A DNA stretch of 64,000 nucleotides from Cloacibacterium normanense (GCF_003860565.1 NZ_CP034157.1:1550001-1614000), one strand, 5' to 3'; shown: positions 1 to 8,198, counted from the stretch's first letter. Numbers and translations: made by a program. Notes: a model not told the origin generated them from the sequence alone.

Positions 1-233
1 TCACCTATTCTGAAGCTTTTCAAGCAGAAATGAAAACCTTGAAAATAGACGAAAAATTTCTGAAAGACAGCATTATTACCAAAGGAGAAATTAACTTTGA
101 TAAGAGCGATGCACAGAAAAAACCTTGTCCAAGTTATTTACTTACCGCTCCAGAAGTAAATCCTACCTATGAAATTACTTTTGAAAAATGTAAAGAAAAT
201 GCCCATTTCATCAGTCTTAAAAAGCTAAAATAA
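1..233 (+). CDS. 3' end of a hypothetical protein gene (truncated by window)
   Basis: The reading frame is open from base 3 to the TAA at 231-233, with no stop before the first in-frame ATG at 30, so the gene begins upstream of the window. The visible 77 or so residues are lysine-rich and polar, with a Cys-Pro-Ser-Tyr stretch and a second Cys near the end. There is no membrane segment and I recognise no family. The next gene starts 6 bp downstream on the same strand, so it probably belongs to the operon leading to tyrA. Confidence 0.6.
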   Translation, partial: TYSEAFQAEMKTLKIDEKFLKDSIITKGEINFDKSDAQKKPCPSYLLTAPEVNPTYEITFEKCKENAHFISLKKLK

Positions 234-239
234 CAAAAT

Positions 240-476
240 ATGCAAAAGAAAAAATACACAGACCTGAGTGTTCCCGAATTAAAAAAACTACAAAAAGTTT
301 TCTTAGGAATCTTTTTAGGATTGGTTATTCTTTGGATTATTGTACTCAGCATGATGTATTACAACGGAAAATCTTTTGCAACCTTTATTGCAGTAGCAGT
401 GGCTACGTTGATTCCCAATTTTATTAATATTCTTAATATTTCTAATCAAATCAAACAAAAGGAAAAAGAACTCTAA
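240..476 (+). CDS. Small two-TM membrane protein, hypothetical
   Basis: This 78-residue protein has a charged Lys-rich N-terminus, two hydrophobic segments at about residues 20-42 and 48-68, and a Lys/Glu-rich tail. That fits a small inner-membrane hairpin. Similar short proteins are common in flavobacteria and are often labelled 'redox-active disulfide protein 2' without support; this copy has no cysteine. It sits 6 bp after the upstream gene and 14 bp before tyrA, so it is probably co-transcribed with them. No function can be assigned. Confidence 0.65.
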   Translation: MQKKKYTDLSVPELKKLQKVFLGIFLGLVILWIIVLSMMYYNGKSFATFIAVAVATLIPNFINILNISNQIKQKEKEL

Positions 477-490
477 AAATTAATTTCAAA

Positions 491-1333
491 ATGAAGATTG
501 CTATTATTGGTGTAGGTTTAATTGGTGGTTCTATCGCCCTAAAACTCCGTGAAAAAAATTTCGGAGCAGAATTTATAGGAATTGACAAATCAGAAATTCA
601 CCTTCAAGAAGCCCAAGAATTAGGAATTATAGACCGTTTCGAAGATTTTGAAAACGGTGTTAAAAACGCAGACCTTATCATCACTGCTATTCCAGTTGAT
701 GCTACGGTTAAAATTTTACCACAAGTTCTAGATTTAATTACCGATAAACAAACGGTAATGGATACCGGTTCTACCAAATCTGGAATTGTAGAAGCCATCA
801 AAAATCACCCGAACCGAAAAAGATTTGTAGCATTTCACCCAATGTGGGGAACCGAAAATTCTGGACCTAAAGCTGCGCAGAAAGAAAGTTTTGCAGGAAG
901 AGCAGCCGTAATTTGCGACCGTGAAGATTCTGATCAAGATGCATTAGCATTGGTAGAAAATATTGCCAAAAATCTAGAAATGCACCTGATTTACATGAAT
1001 GCAGACGCTCATGACGTTCACACTGCGTACATTTCTCACATTTCTCACATCACTTCTTACGCTTTGGCAAACACGGTTTTAGAAAAAGAGCGAGAAGAAG
1101 ATACCATTTTCCAATTGGCGAGTTCTGGTTTTTCGAGTACGGTTCGTTTGGCGAAATCTCATCCAGAAATGTGGGTTCCTATCTTCAAACAAAACAAAGA
1201 AAATGTATTAGACGTTCTTAATGAACACATTACACAGCTCAGAAAATTCAAATCTGCTCTAGAAAAAGAGAATTTTGAACTTCTGGAAGAACTCATCAAA
1301 AACGCCAATAAAATCCGAGGCATCTTAAAATAA
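491..1333 (+). CDS. tyrA: Prephenate dehydrogenase
   Basis: This enzyme oxidatively decarboxylates prephenate to 4-hydroxyphenylpyruvate with NAD(P)+ in tyrosine biosynthesis. The 280-residue protein starts at an ATG whose frame opens directly with the Rossmann glycine motif GVGLIGGS (residues 7-14). The active-site segment AFHPMWG with the catalytic His is at about 114-120, and the helical dimerisation half follows, with the conserved HxxxxxHISHI pattern near 178-190. The length fits a monofunctional TyrA with no chorismate mutase or ACT domain. It lies 7 bp upstream of the esterase gene on the same strand. Confidence 0.93.
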   Translation: MKIAIIGVGLIGGSIALKLREKNFGAEFIGIDKSEIHLQEAQELGIIDRFEDFENGVKNADLIITAIPVDATVKILPQVLDLITDKQTVMDTGSTKSGIVEAIKNHPNRKRFVAFHPMWGTENSGPKAAQKESFAGRAAVICDREDSDQDALALVENIAKNLEMHLIYMNADAHDVHTAYISHISHITSYALANTVLEKEREEDTIFQLASSGFSSTVRLAKSHPEMWVPIFKQNKENVLDVLNEHITQLRKFKSALEKENFELLEELIKNANKIRGILK

Positions 1334-1339
1334 TTCGTC

Positions 1340-2164
1340 ATGAAAAATTTCTTTCGCTTTCTGTTTATCATCAGTTGTACTTTTTTATGGAGTCAAGAAA
1401 GAAAAAGCACGGCGACAGAAAATGTGAAGATTATTTCTGAAAATTTCGACGTTCCTCAACTTAAAACCACACGAAGAATTTGGATTTATTTGCCTAAAGA
1501 TTACGAAACTTCACGCAAAAAATATGAAGTGATGTATCTTCAAGATGCGCAAAATCTTTTTAACGATGCTACTTCTTATGCTGGAGAATGGCAAGTAGAT
1601 GAAACGCTGAACAAAATTTTCGAAAAAACCGGAAAATCTGTAATTGTTATAGGAATAGATAACGGTGGCGAAAAACGAATTGAAGAACTTTCTCCTTTCA
1701 AAAATGCAAAATACGACGGCGGAAATGGAGAAAACTACGTAAAATTTATCGTGGAAACATTGAAACCTTATATCGATAAAAATTACAGAACAAAATCTTG
1801 TAAAAAACACACCACGATTGGTGGAAGTTCACTCGGAGCGCTAATCTCTGTTTATGCCGCGGTAAAATATCCTGAAACTTTCGGGAAGGTTTTGGCTTTT
1901 TCTTCTGCTTTTTGGTTTAATGCTGAAGATTTGAATGCATTTATTAGCCATTCTAAAGTCAATTTAAAGCATCAGAAATATTATTTTGTTCAAGGAAAAC
2001 ACGAAGATGAAGACATGGAAGCACAAACCAATCGTGTCATCGAAAATCTGAAATCTAAAAACGTGAAATCTAAAAATATTTTCCTAAAAATAGACGAAGA
2101 CGGAAAACACAATGAAATGTATTGGCGTAGAGAATTTGAGGGAGCTGTTTTGTGGTTAGATTAG
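1340..2164 (+). CDS. Secreted esterase D-like alpha/beta hydrolase
   Basis: This 274-residue protein has a signal peptide (residues 1-18, ending near FLWSQ) and the putative esterase fold of the esterase D/Fes family. The nucleophile elbow is GGSSLG (Ser164), and the candidate catalytic His is in DGKHNE near 257. A conserved FSSAFW segment follows strand 6. Relatives include siderophore-ester hydrolases, acetylxylan esterases and mycolyltransferase-like enzymes, so the substrate cannot be named. Only 7 bp separate it from tyrA, so it is probably co-transcribed, although a metabolic link is not obvious. Confidence 0.82.
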   Translation: MKNFFRFLFIISCTFLWSQERKSTATENVKIISENFDVPQLKTTRRIWIYLPKDYETSRKKYEVMYLQDAQNLFNDATSYAGEWQVDETLNKIFEKTGKSVIVIGIDNGGEKRIEELSPFKNAKYDGGNGENYVKFIVETLKPYIDKNYRTKSCKKHTTIGGSSLGALISVYAAVKYPETFGKVLAFSSAFWFNAEDLNAFISHSKVNLKHQKYYFVQGKHEDEDMEAQTNRVIENLKSKNVKSKNIFLKIDEDGKHNEMYWRREFEGAVLWLD

Positions 2165-2213
2165 ATTTATTTCCCGCAGATTACGCAGATTTACAGATTA
2201 TTTTAACAGCATT

Positions 2214-2283
2214 TTTGTCATTCCGTAGAAATCTTTATATAGTATTAAAAATTTTGGAATTTAGATTCCTACGGAATGACAAA
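2214..2283. repeat. Intergenic inverted repeat (GTCATTCCGTAG family)
   Basis: Two 21-bp arms, 2214-2234 and 2263-2283, are reverse complements with one mismatch (TTTGTCATTCCGTAG ... CTACGGAATGACAAA). They are separated by 28 bp of AT-rich sequence, so the RNA would form a long hairpin. It lies just after the esterase gene. An ATG inside the right arm (2276) is in frame with the next gene but is unlikely to be the true start. Confidence 0.8.
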
Positions 2284-2302
2284 CTTCACACAAACAATTA
2301 AA

Positions 2303-2854
2303 ATGAAAAAAATTTTAGAATATTCAAAATGGGTAATTATTTCAAGTATATTACCCGTAATACTAATTTTTGTATTGAGCATTCACATAAACAATATCAG
2401 AAAAAATAAATCCGAATTTAATCTTTCATCTGGAAATATTCATATTATTGGATTTACAGAAAAGATTTACCAAGGTAAAAGTTATCGTTCATTTCCGTTT
2501 CCAACTAAAACTAAAGTTCTTTATGTAAAATTAAAAAACGACAATAATTTATATTCTTTCTTCTCTAAAGACACAATGGAATATACTAACTTACTTTCAC
2601 AATTAAATGAAAATGACTACGTAAAAATATATAATGAGGGAATTAAGAAAACACAAAACACAATTGATATCATTCAATTAGAGAAAGGAAACAAAATTAT
2701 TATCAATAAAGAAATTTATAACAAGAAGGAACGAGGTGATGCAATATTTATTTTAATTATTCTAATTTTATATTTTTCATTTCCAATATTATTCATAATT
2801 AAGTCTAAATACGAAGAGAAAAAAAATCACAAGTCAAAAATTAGAAAGCGATGA
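2303..2854 (+). CDS. Hypothetical membrane protein with N- and C-terminal TM segments
   Basis: The 183-residue reading uses ATG 2303, which begins MKKILEYSK. The longer frame from 2276 begins inside an inverted repeat and is less likely. A TM segment spans about residues 8-30 and a second about 150-172. Between them is a soluble, probably extracytoplasmic beta-rich domain of about 115 residues. The layout resembles DUF3592-type proteins, but I see no decisive motif. It is markedly AT-rich and bounded by repeat elements on both sides, consistent with an accessory gene. Confidence 0.55.
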   Translation: MKKILEYSKWVIISSILPVILIFVLSIHINNIRKNKSEFNLSSGNIHIIGFTEKIYQGKSYRSFPFPTKTKVLYVKLKNDNNLYSFFSKDTMEYTNLLSQLNENDYVKIYNEGIKKTQNTIDIIQLEKGNKIIINKEIYNKKERGDAIFILIILILYFSFPILFIIKSKYEEKKNHKSKIRKR

Positions 2855-2891
2855 TTTATTTAGTTTTATTCCAGAAACTAAACAAAAATCC

Positions 2892-3003
2892 TAGCCCTGA
2901 TTGAGCAATTGTTTGAGCTCTTTTTGTTTTTTTTGTCATTCTGAGCGGAGTCGAAGAATCTAAAAAAACAAAAAAGCGAGTTGCGAAAGCAGGACTGAAC
3001 GTG
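2892..3003. repeat. Dispersed repeat element, copy 1 (TAGCCCTGATT...GCAGGACT)
   Basis: This element of about 112 bp recurs at 56928-57040. The left end reads TAGCCCTGATT...TTTGAGCTCTTTTTG, and the right end AAAACAAAAAAGCGAGT...GCGAAAGCAGGACT. The T-rich and A-rich inner parts can pair into a long stem. The apex of this copy holds a second repeat, 2935-2961 (GTCATTCTGAGCGGAG then TCGAAGAATCT). It lies between convergent genes, where it could also act as a transcript end. Confidence 0.8.
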
Positions 3004-3028
3004 AAAAGAAGCAAAAAACATCTTGCTC

Positions 3029-3529
3029 CTAATCGTAAGAATTCGGGTGTTCTTTTTTGATTTCTTCGATGGTAGAAAGCACTTTTTCTTTCAGGCTCAA
3101 TTGATAAATTTCTAATTTTGCAGAAATTTCTTCGTCTGAACTTCCTAGAATTTTAGCAGCTAAAATCCCAGCATTGGTAGCTCCGTTCAAAGCAACAGTT
3201 GCCACAGGAATTCCTGAAGGCATTTGCAAAATAGACAATACAGAATCCCAACCATCAATAGAATTGCTGCTCAAAATAGGCACGCCAATCACCGGCAAAG
3301 TAGTACAACTCGCCACCATTCCTGGCAAATGTGCAGCACCTCCTGCTCCTGCAATGATGACTTTTACGCCTCTATTTTTGGCAGATTTTGCAAAATCAAA
3401 CATGCGTTCTGGCGTTCTGTGCGCAGAAACTACGGTAAGTTCGTAAGGAATTTCTAGAGATTTTAAAAAATCAGCAGCTTGTTGCATAATTGGCAAATCG
3501 CTCTGACTGCCCATGATAATTGAAACCAT
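3029..3529 (-). CDS. purE: N5-carboxyaminoimidazole ribonucleotide mutase
   Basis: Class I PurE converts N5-CAIR to CAIR in de novo purine synthesis. The 166-residue protein starts MVSIIMGSQSDL, with GSQSD at residues 7-11 binding the substrate phosphate. The SAHRTP motif carries the active-site His, and GAGGAAHLPG and LNGATNAG complete the site. The length is typical for a bacterial octameric PurE. Its partner purK lies on the same strand about 1.3 kb upstream, and an EamA gene on the opposite strand separates them, so purE has its own promoter (box at 3549-3556). Confidence 0.95.
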   Translation of the reverse strand: MVSIIMGSQSDLPIMQQAADFLKSLEIPYELTVVSAHRTPERMFDFAKSAKNRGVKVIIAGAGGAAHLPGMVASCTTLPVIGVPILSSNSIDGWDSVLSILQMPSGIPVATVALNGATNAGILAAKILGSSDEEISAKLEIYQLSLKEKVLSTIEEIKKEHPNSYD

Positions 3530-3548
3530 TTTTACATTTTTACTCCTT

Positions 3549-3556
3549 CAAAGATA
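3549..3556 (-). promoter_or_regulatory. Candidate -7 box for purE
   Basis: The minus strand reads TATCTTTG, a match to the Bacteroidota TAnnTTTG box, 19 bp upstream of the purE ATG. No clear -33 TTG is visible. Confidence 0.5.
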
Positions 3557-3634
3557 GAAAAAAATATCGTTTCCTTTTGAAGAGAATGCTTCTATTATTA
3601 TCAATGCTTAATACAAAGAAATTGTGAATAAGAT

Positions 3635-3790
3635 AAAACGCAAAGACGCTAATTCACTTTACCAGCAAAAACGTTTTTAAGACGCAAGAAAATCAAAAAT
3701 TTTCAATTTTAACGAAGTTAAAAGTTGCGTCTTAAAAGCATAAAGATTTTAAAATTTAGATTTGCGCCATTGCGATGAAAAAAATTTTGG
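3635..3790. repeat. Intergenic repeat region with 13-bp inverted repeat
   Basis: The stretch 3557-3876 between divergent purE and the EamA gene contains no gene. It holds a perfect 13-bp inverted repeat, TTTTAAGACGCAA at 3675-3687 and its complement at 3725-3737. The 33-bp segment 3674-3706 recurs with two mismatches at 10766-10798. The flanks contain 'cgcaaagacgc' and 'gcgccattgcg' sequences of the same style as 7603-7747. Confidence 0.7.
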
Positions 3791-3876
3791 TGAAAGATTA
3801 AGTTTTTTTCATAAAATTAAAAATTTAGAAAGACTCTTTGTTCAGAATTGAATATCTTCGTGGAGCGAAAATCATT

Positions 3877-4809
3877 ATGAACACAGAAAAAGATTTCAAA
3901 CTTATTTTAGCCATTCTTACGGTTGCAATAGTTTGGGGAACTACATATTTAGGAATTAGAATTGCTGTAGAAACCATACCACCTTGGTTTGTTACCGGAA
4001 TCAGACAAAGCATTGCCGCACTTTTATTGTTGGGTTTTTTGGTCTATAAAAAACAACTGAAATGGATTGGTTTGAAAAATCTGAAAACTCAAATCATTCT
4101 TTCTACATTAATGATTATCATTGCTAACGGAATGACAACCATTGCCGAGAAACACATCAATAGCAGCCTCGCTTCGGTTCTTACTGCTACTTCGCCGATA
4201 ATTGTATTTCTGGGAAGTGTATTCATTGGTTTAGAACAATTCAAACTGAAATCTGTTTTAGGATTAATCTTAGGTTTTAGTGGTGTTCTGTTAATTTTTT
4301 CTGATGGTTTACAAGAATTGCTAAATCCTGATTACAGATTGGGACTTATTGTTTTATTTATCGGGATTTTAGGTTGGGCTTCTGGAACACTTTTCACCAA
4401 AAAAATCACGATTCATTCTGATAATATTTTATTGAATTTATTCTATCAATTTGCTTTTGCTGGAATTGTTCAACTTATTTTCGCCTTTGCTTTTACCAAA
4501 AATTATGATTTCGAAAAATGGAGTGCAGAATCATTTGCTTACGTAGTTTATTTGGGTGTTTTCGGCTCGGTGATTACTTATTATGCGTTTCTTTATGCAC
4601 TAAAAAGGGTAAATCCATCACAAATTTCAATGCTGAATTACGTGAATACGATTATCGCCATTTTCTTAGGTTGGCTGATTTTAGATGAAAAAATAACCAC
4701 AAAATTTATTTTTGCGGCTATTCTTATTATTTCTGGAGTCTTTATTATGAACCTAAAAAAGGAAATGTTTAAAAAGTCTGAAGCTAGAAGTCTGAAGTCC
4801 GAAGATTAA
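3877..4809 (+). CDS. EamA/DMT family transporter
   Basis: This is a drug/metabolite-type exporter of 310 residues with about ten hydrophobic segments arranged as two EamA repeats. The second half repeats the pattern 'GxxxWASGTLFTKK ... GVFGSVITYYAFLYAL ... NYVNTIIAIFLGW', with the conserved Pro/Asn region before the last helices. I start at ATG 3877 (MNTEKDFK); the upstream TTG at 3838 would add an unlikely leader. The last residues (SEARSLKSED) are encoded by a repeat-like stretch, gaagctagaag-tctgaag, so the natural C-terminus may have been extended. The substrate is unknown. It interrupts the purK-purE pair on the opposite strand. Confidence 0.85.
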   Translation: MNTEKDFKLILAILTVAIVWGTTYLGIRIAVETIPPWFVTGIRQSIAALLLLGFLVYKKQLKWIGLKNLKTQIILSTLMIIIANGMTTIAEKHINSSLASVLTATSPIIVFLGSVFIGLEQFKLKSVLGLILGFSGVLLIFSDGLQELLNPDYRLGLIVLFIGILGWASGTLFTKKITIHSDNILLNLFYQFAFAGIVQLIFAFAFTKNYDFEKWSAESFAYVVYLGVFGSVITYYAFLYALKRVNPSQISMLNYVNTIIAIFLGWLILDEKITTKFIFAAILIISGVFIMNLKKEMFKKSEARSLKSED

Positions 4810-4821
4810 TGACGAAAGTTT

Positions 4822-4846
4822 AAAACTCTACAACTCTCCCATTCTA
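4822..4846. repeat. Short dispersed repeat (AAAACTCTAC-AACTCTCCC type)
   Basis: A 25-bp segment just after the EamA gene matches 62271-62295, inside the GT4 gene, at 23 of 25 positions. The surrounding 4811-4858 is built of 'aaactct' and 'ctctccc' units, a low-complexity intergenic repeat. It sits between convergent EamA and purK. Confidence 0.65.
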
Positions 4847-4858
4847 AAACTCTTCCAT

Positions 4859-5968
4859 TTAAGAAATCACTCTTACCAAAGTTTTAATATAATTCAGTTT
4901 TTCTAGTAATTCTTCTCTGGAATTGGCTAAAACATTGATGTGTCCCATTTTTCTACCCGGTTTGGTTTCTGTTTTTCCGTAGAGATGAACATAAGTTTTT
5001 GGAAGTTTCAAAACCTCTTCTAAACCTTCATATTTAACTTTTCCGCTGTAGTTTTGTTCACCAACTAAATTCAGCATTCCTGAAAATCCAAAAGCATCTG
5101 TATCTGCTAAAGGAAGATTTTTCAAAGTTCTATAAAATTGTTCGAACTGAGAATTCGCGTTTCCTTCTTGCGTTTGATGACCAGAATTGTGCAATCTAGG
5201 CGCTGTTTCATTTACCCAAACTTTTCCGTTTTTATCAAGGAATAATTCGATGGCAAAAAGTCCAGCAGAATTTGCCGCTTTGATGAATTTTTCGGCAATG
5301 GCATCAATTTGAGATTGAACTTCTGATGAAATATCGGCAGGACAAATATTGAAATCCAAAAGGTTCAATTTTTCATCGGCAACCATTTCTGTCACAGGAA
5401 AGGTTTTGGTTTCGCCATTTTCATTTTTAGCAATGATAATGGAAAGTTCTTTGTCTATATCCACCAAATTCTCTAAAACCGAATCTTCTGTCCAAAGATT
5501 TTTTAAGTCTTCGGCATTTTTGATGATTTGAACTCCTTTTCCGTCGTAACCTCCAGTATTTAGTTTTTGAACGAAAGGAAATTTGATTTTAATTTCGTCT
5601 GAAGTTCCGTCAAAAATTTCGAAATCAGGACTTGGAATGTTGTGTTTTTTATAAAACTCTTTTTGTAGAATTTTTTGTTGAATGGTTTTGATGATTTCCG
5701 CATTGGGAATCACTTTTTTGCCTTGTTTTTCCAATTCGAAAAGTGCATCTACATTTACATGTTCTATTTCTATGGAAATCACATCTTTATCTTGACCGAA
5801 AGCCAAAACATCTTCATAATTATTAAAATTTCCTTGAGAAAAATGTGAAATATACGCACAAGAACAATCAGAGTTGGGGTCTAAAACGTGAAATTCATCG
5901 TCGTAGTTTAATGCATTTTGAATGAACATTCTTCCGAGTTGGCCTCCACCAAGAATTCCAATTTTCAT
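4859..5968 (-). CDS. purK: 5-(carboxyamino)imidazole ribonucleotide synthase
   Basis: PurK uses ATP and bicarbonate to make N5-CAIR from AIR, feeding PurE. The 369-residue protein opens with GILGGGQLGRM (residues 4-14, the N-terminal nucleotide-fold motif). An ATP-grasp core follows, with VQKLNTGGYDGKGVQ as the glycine-rich ATP loop, FAIELFLD, and the metal/substrate segment VNETAPRLHNSGH. The length is normal. The start ATG is unambiguous, since the motif begins at residue 4. It shares purine-pathway function with purE on the same strand but not an uninterrupted operon. Confidence 0.95.
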   Translation of the reverse strand: MKIGILGGGQLGRMFIQNALNYDDEFHVLDPNSDCSCAYISHFSQGNFNNYEDVLAFGQDKDVISIEIEHVNVDALFELEKQGKKVIPNAEIIKTIQQKILQKEFYKKHNIPSPDFEIFDGTSDEIKIKFPFVQKLNTGGYDGKGVQIIKNAEDLKNLWTEDSVLENLVDIDKELSIIIAKNENGETKTFPVTEMVADEKLNLLDFNICPADISSEVQSQIDAIAEKFIKAANSAGLFAIELFLDKNGKVWVNETAPRLHNSGHQTQEGNANSQFEQFYRTLKNLPLADTDAFGFSGMLNLVGEQNYSGKVKYEGLEEVLKLPKTYVHLYGKTETKPGRKMGHINVLANSREELLEKLNYIKTLVRVIS

Positions 5969-6053
5969 AATTTACTTTTTATTTTATTAGATTTTCAGAT
6001 TTACTGCGTAAAAATACGGAAAATGAATAATTTAGCATAAACTTTAAAGGCAA

Positions 6054-7148
6054 ATGATAGAACTTCTCTGTTTTCTCTCAATCTTTCTTTTGATATTGAG
6101 CGTTTTACCGTTCAGTAAAAACCAGCATTGGATTTTTAGAGTTCCTGAATTTTTGATGCTTCAAATCACCATTTTACAAGTCATTGTTTTTGGAATTTCT
6201 TGGTTTTGGGCAAAAGGAGAGACCTTACTTTTTGTTTTACAAATTTTTCAATTAGGATTTATCATTTATCATATTTTTACTCTTATTCGATTTACTAAAT
6301 TTTATAAATACAAAGACCATCGAAGACCAAAACACGCTTCAAAATTGGTAAGAGGAATTGCTGTAAATGTTTATCAATTCAATACTCAATTTCAAAAATT
6401 AATTGATTTAATTGCGAAAGAACAACCCGATTTTTTCATTACGATGGAGAGTAACTCGGATTGGGAAAAAGCAATGCGAGTAGTAGAAAAAGATTATCCA
6501 TTTTCTGAAAAAGTGACTTTAGAAAACACTTACGGAATGCATTTTTACTCAAAATTGGAAATTCTAGAAGTAAAAACGCATTATTTTGTTGCCGATGATT
6601 TGCCGAGTATTGAAGCAAAATTAAAAACCAAAGATGGATATGAATTTGTATTTTTTGGTGTTCATCCTCCTCCACCAAGTCCTACTGAAGAAAAAACGTC
6701 TAAAGAAAGAGATGGCGATTTATTAAGCATTGCCAAAAAAGTGAAAAGTTATAAAATTCCCGTTTTGGTTTCGGGAGATTTCAATAATGTAGCTTGGGCA
6801 TATTCTTCGCAATTATTTAGAAAAACCAGCGAACTCATAGATGCGAGAATTGGAAGAGGAATTTTCGCCACTTTTCATGCCAAACATTGGTTTTTTAGAG
6901 TTCCGCTTGATTTATTATATCACAGCAAAGAGATTTTTGTGAAAAAAATTTTCACTTATCCTAGCATTGGTTCAGACCATTTTCCATTGGGATTCAGTTT
7001 TTTTATTGACCGTGAAAATGATGAACAAAAAGAGGAAATTAAAACTTTAGAAAATGGCGAGATTCACGAAGTAAACCAACTGATTGAAGAAGGCAAAAAA
7101 GAAAAAAGCGACAACCGAGAGGAAGTCGCTACAGAAGATGAAATCTAA
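6054..7148 (+). CDS. Membrane-anchored endonuclease/exonuclease/phosphatase family protein
   Basis: The 364-residue protein has three N-terminal TM segments (about residues 2-19, 33-52, 57-80) followed by a soluble EEP (DNase I-like) domain. Recognisable catalytic elements are the metal-binding Glu in ITMESN (132), the His in GVHPPP (204), SGDFNN (Asp242, Asn244) and the terminal SDH motif (307-309). The acidic, Lys-rich tail after about 320 is unconserved. Such proteins in flavobacteria are only loosely characterised as secreted or periplasmic nucleases or phosphodiesterases. Its stop overlaps that of the convergent next gene by 3 bp. Confidence 0.83.
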   Translation: MIELLCFLSIFLLILSVLPFSKNQHWIFRVPEFLMLQITILQVIVFGISWFWAKGETLLFVLQIFQLGFIIYHIFTLIRFTKFYKYKDHRRPKHASKLVRGIAVNVYQFNTQFQKLIDLIAKEQPDFFITMESNSDWEKAMRVVEKDYPFSEKVTLENTYGMHFYSKLEILEVKTHYFVADDLPSIEAKLKTKDGYEFVFFGVHPPPPSPTEEKTSKERDGDLLSIAKKVKSYKIPVLVSGDFNNVAWAYSSQLFRKTSELIDARIGRGIFATFHAKHWFFRVPLDLLYHSKEIFVKKIFTYPSIGSDHFPLGFSFFIDRENDEQKEEIKTLENGEIHEVNQLIEEGKKEKSDNREEVATEDEI

Positions 7149-7573
7149 TCACATTTTTTTCTTCTAGTATCAATGATATATTGAATTTTCCATTCATTAT
7201 TGATTTTCGCGAGTTGAAAACTGTTTACTCCGCAATGCGAAAAATTACCTTTATAATAAAACTGATACGGAACCCAAACCGAAGCCATATTTCCATCAAC
7301 CAAAATTTTAGAAATGGTGAATCTTTCGTCTAAATCGCCAGTTTGAGATGCGCCAACTTGTTTGGCAAAATCTTCTACTTTATCCGTTCTTATTTCTTGA
7401 TTTTTCCCAAAAGTCTGCATAATAGCTGAACCTGAAAAAGCGTTTTTCACTCCAAGAGAATCAGCAGATTTCATTGCATTGAAAAGGGTTTCAATCGGCT
7501 TTACGATTTCTTTTTCTGATGCGTTTTGAGCAAAAGAAAAACTGGAAATCAGGAGAAAGAAGATTTTTTTCAT
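7145..7573 (-). CDS. Secreted NTF2-like (DUF4440/lumazine-binding-like) protein
   Basis: This 142-residue protein has a signal peptide (MKKIFFLLISSFSFA) and then an NTF2-like cone fold. The signature is an N-terminal helix pair with 'VKPIETLFNAMKSAD' and late beta strands ending VNSFQLAKI, NNEWKIQYIIDTR. The family is usually described as nuclear transport factor 2 or putative lumazine-binding, with no demonstrated reaction. Two cysteines (about 118 and near the C-terminus) could pair after export. It is convergent with, and overlaps the end of, the EEP gene. Confidence 0.7.
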   Translation of the reverse strand: MKKIFFLLISSFSFAQNASEKEIVKPIETLFNAMKSADSLGVKNAFSGSAIMQTFGKNQEIRTDKVEDFAKQVGASQTGDLDERFTISKILVDGNMASVWVPYQFYYKGNFSHCGVNSFQLAKINNEWKIQYIIDTRRKKCD

Positions 7574-7602
7574 GTCAAAAATATTACATATTATTTTTAT
7601 AT

Positions 7603-7747
7603 AAACGCAAAGAAGATAAAAATTTAAATCTATTTTAAGGAAGCATAGAAGCGAAATAATTCGCTTGAAGCTTACGCTTAAAAATTCGCAAAGCGAAAAA
7701 ACTTTGCTTTCTTTGTTTGATTGTTGTTAAAATAAAACTTTGCGTTT
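7603..7747. repeat. Nested hairpin repeat (AAACGCAAAG ... CTTTGCGTTT)
   Basis: Inverted arms AAACGCAAAG (7603-7612) and CTTTGCGTTT (7738-7747) enclose a perfect small hairpin at 7649-7666 (AAGCGAA-ATAA-TTCGCTT) and further 'gcgaaa/ctttgc' units. The gap 7574-7820 otherwise shows no gene. The element is close in style to those at 3635-3790 and 10735-10800. Confidence 0.65.
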
Positions 7748-7820
7748 CAGAAACATTTGTTCATAAATCACAAAAATTTCTTAAAAATTCAATAAATAAG
7801 TCTTTTGAGATTTTGAAAAG

Positions 7821-8198
7821 TTACATTTCGTAAAATTCTAAAGGCAAATCATCTGGATCTGCGATGAAAAAGAATTTTTTCTCAGTAAATTCATCTATTT
7901 TGATTTCTTCACAATTCACTCCTTTTTGCAATAGTTCTGTTCGTTTTTCTTCCACATTTTCAACTGCAAAAGCCAAATGTCTCAAACCACAACTTTCTGG
8001 CCTGGAAGGTCTTTTTGGCGGATTCGGAAATGAAAATAATTCAATAACATAATCATCACCAATCGCCAAATCTAGTTTGTAAGATTGTCTTTCTTCTCGG
8101 TAAATTTCTCTGATAATATTCAGTCCTAAAACTTCCGTGTAAAACTTTTTAGAAACCTCATAATCAGAGCAAATAATAGCAATATGATGTATTTTCAT
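7821..8198 (-). CDS. VOC family protein (YaeR/GloA2-like)
   Basis: This 125-residue protein is a single vicinal-oxygen-chelate domain with paired beta-alpha-beta-beta-beta modules. Candidate metal ligands are His4 or His5 (KIHHIAI), Glu53 (IELFSF), His74 (LRHLAF) and Glu121 (LEFYEM), the glyoxalase-I-like arrangement. The 'PNPPKRPSRPE' loop and 'DPDDLPLEFYE' end are characteristic of the YaeR/GloA2 subgroup, whose substrate is not settled. It lies 10 bp downstream of the broken LLM oxidoreductase gene on the same strand, so the two were probably one operon. Confidence 0.85.
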   Translation of the reverse strand: MKIHHIAIICSDYEVSKKFYTEVLGLNIIREIYREERQSYKLDLAIGDDYVIELFSFPNPPKRPSRPESCGLRHLAFAVENVEEKRTELLQKGVNCEEIKIDEFTEKKFFFIADPDDLPLEFYEM

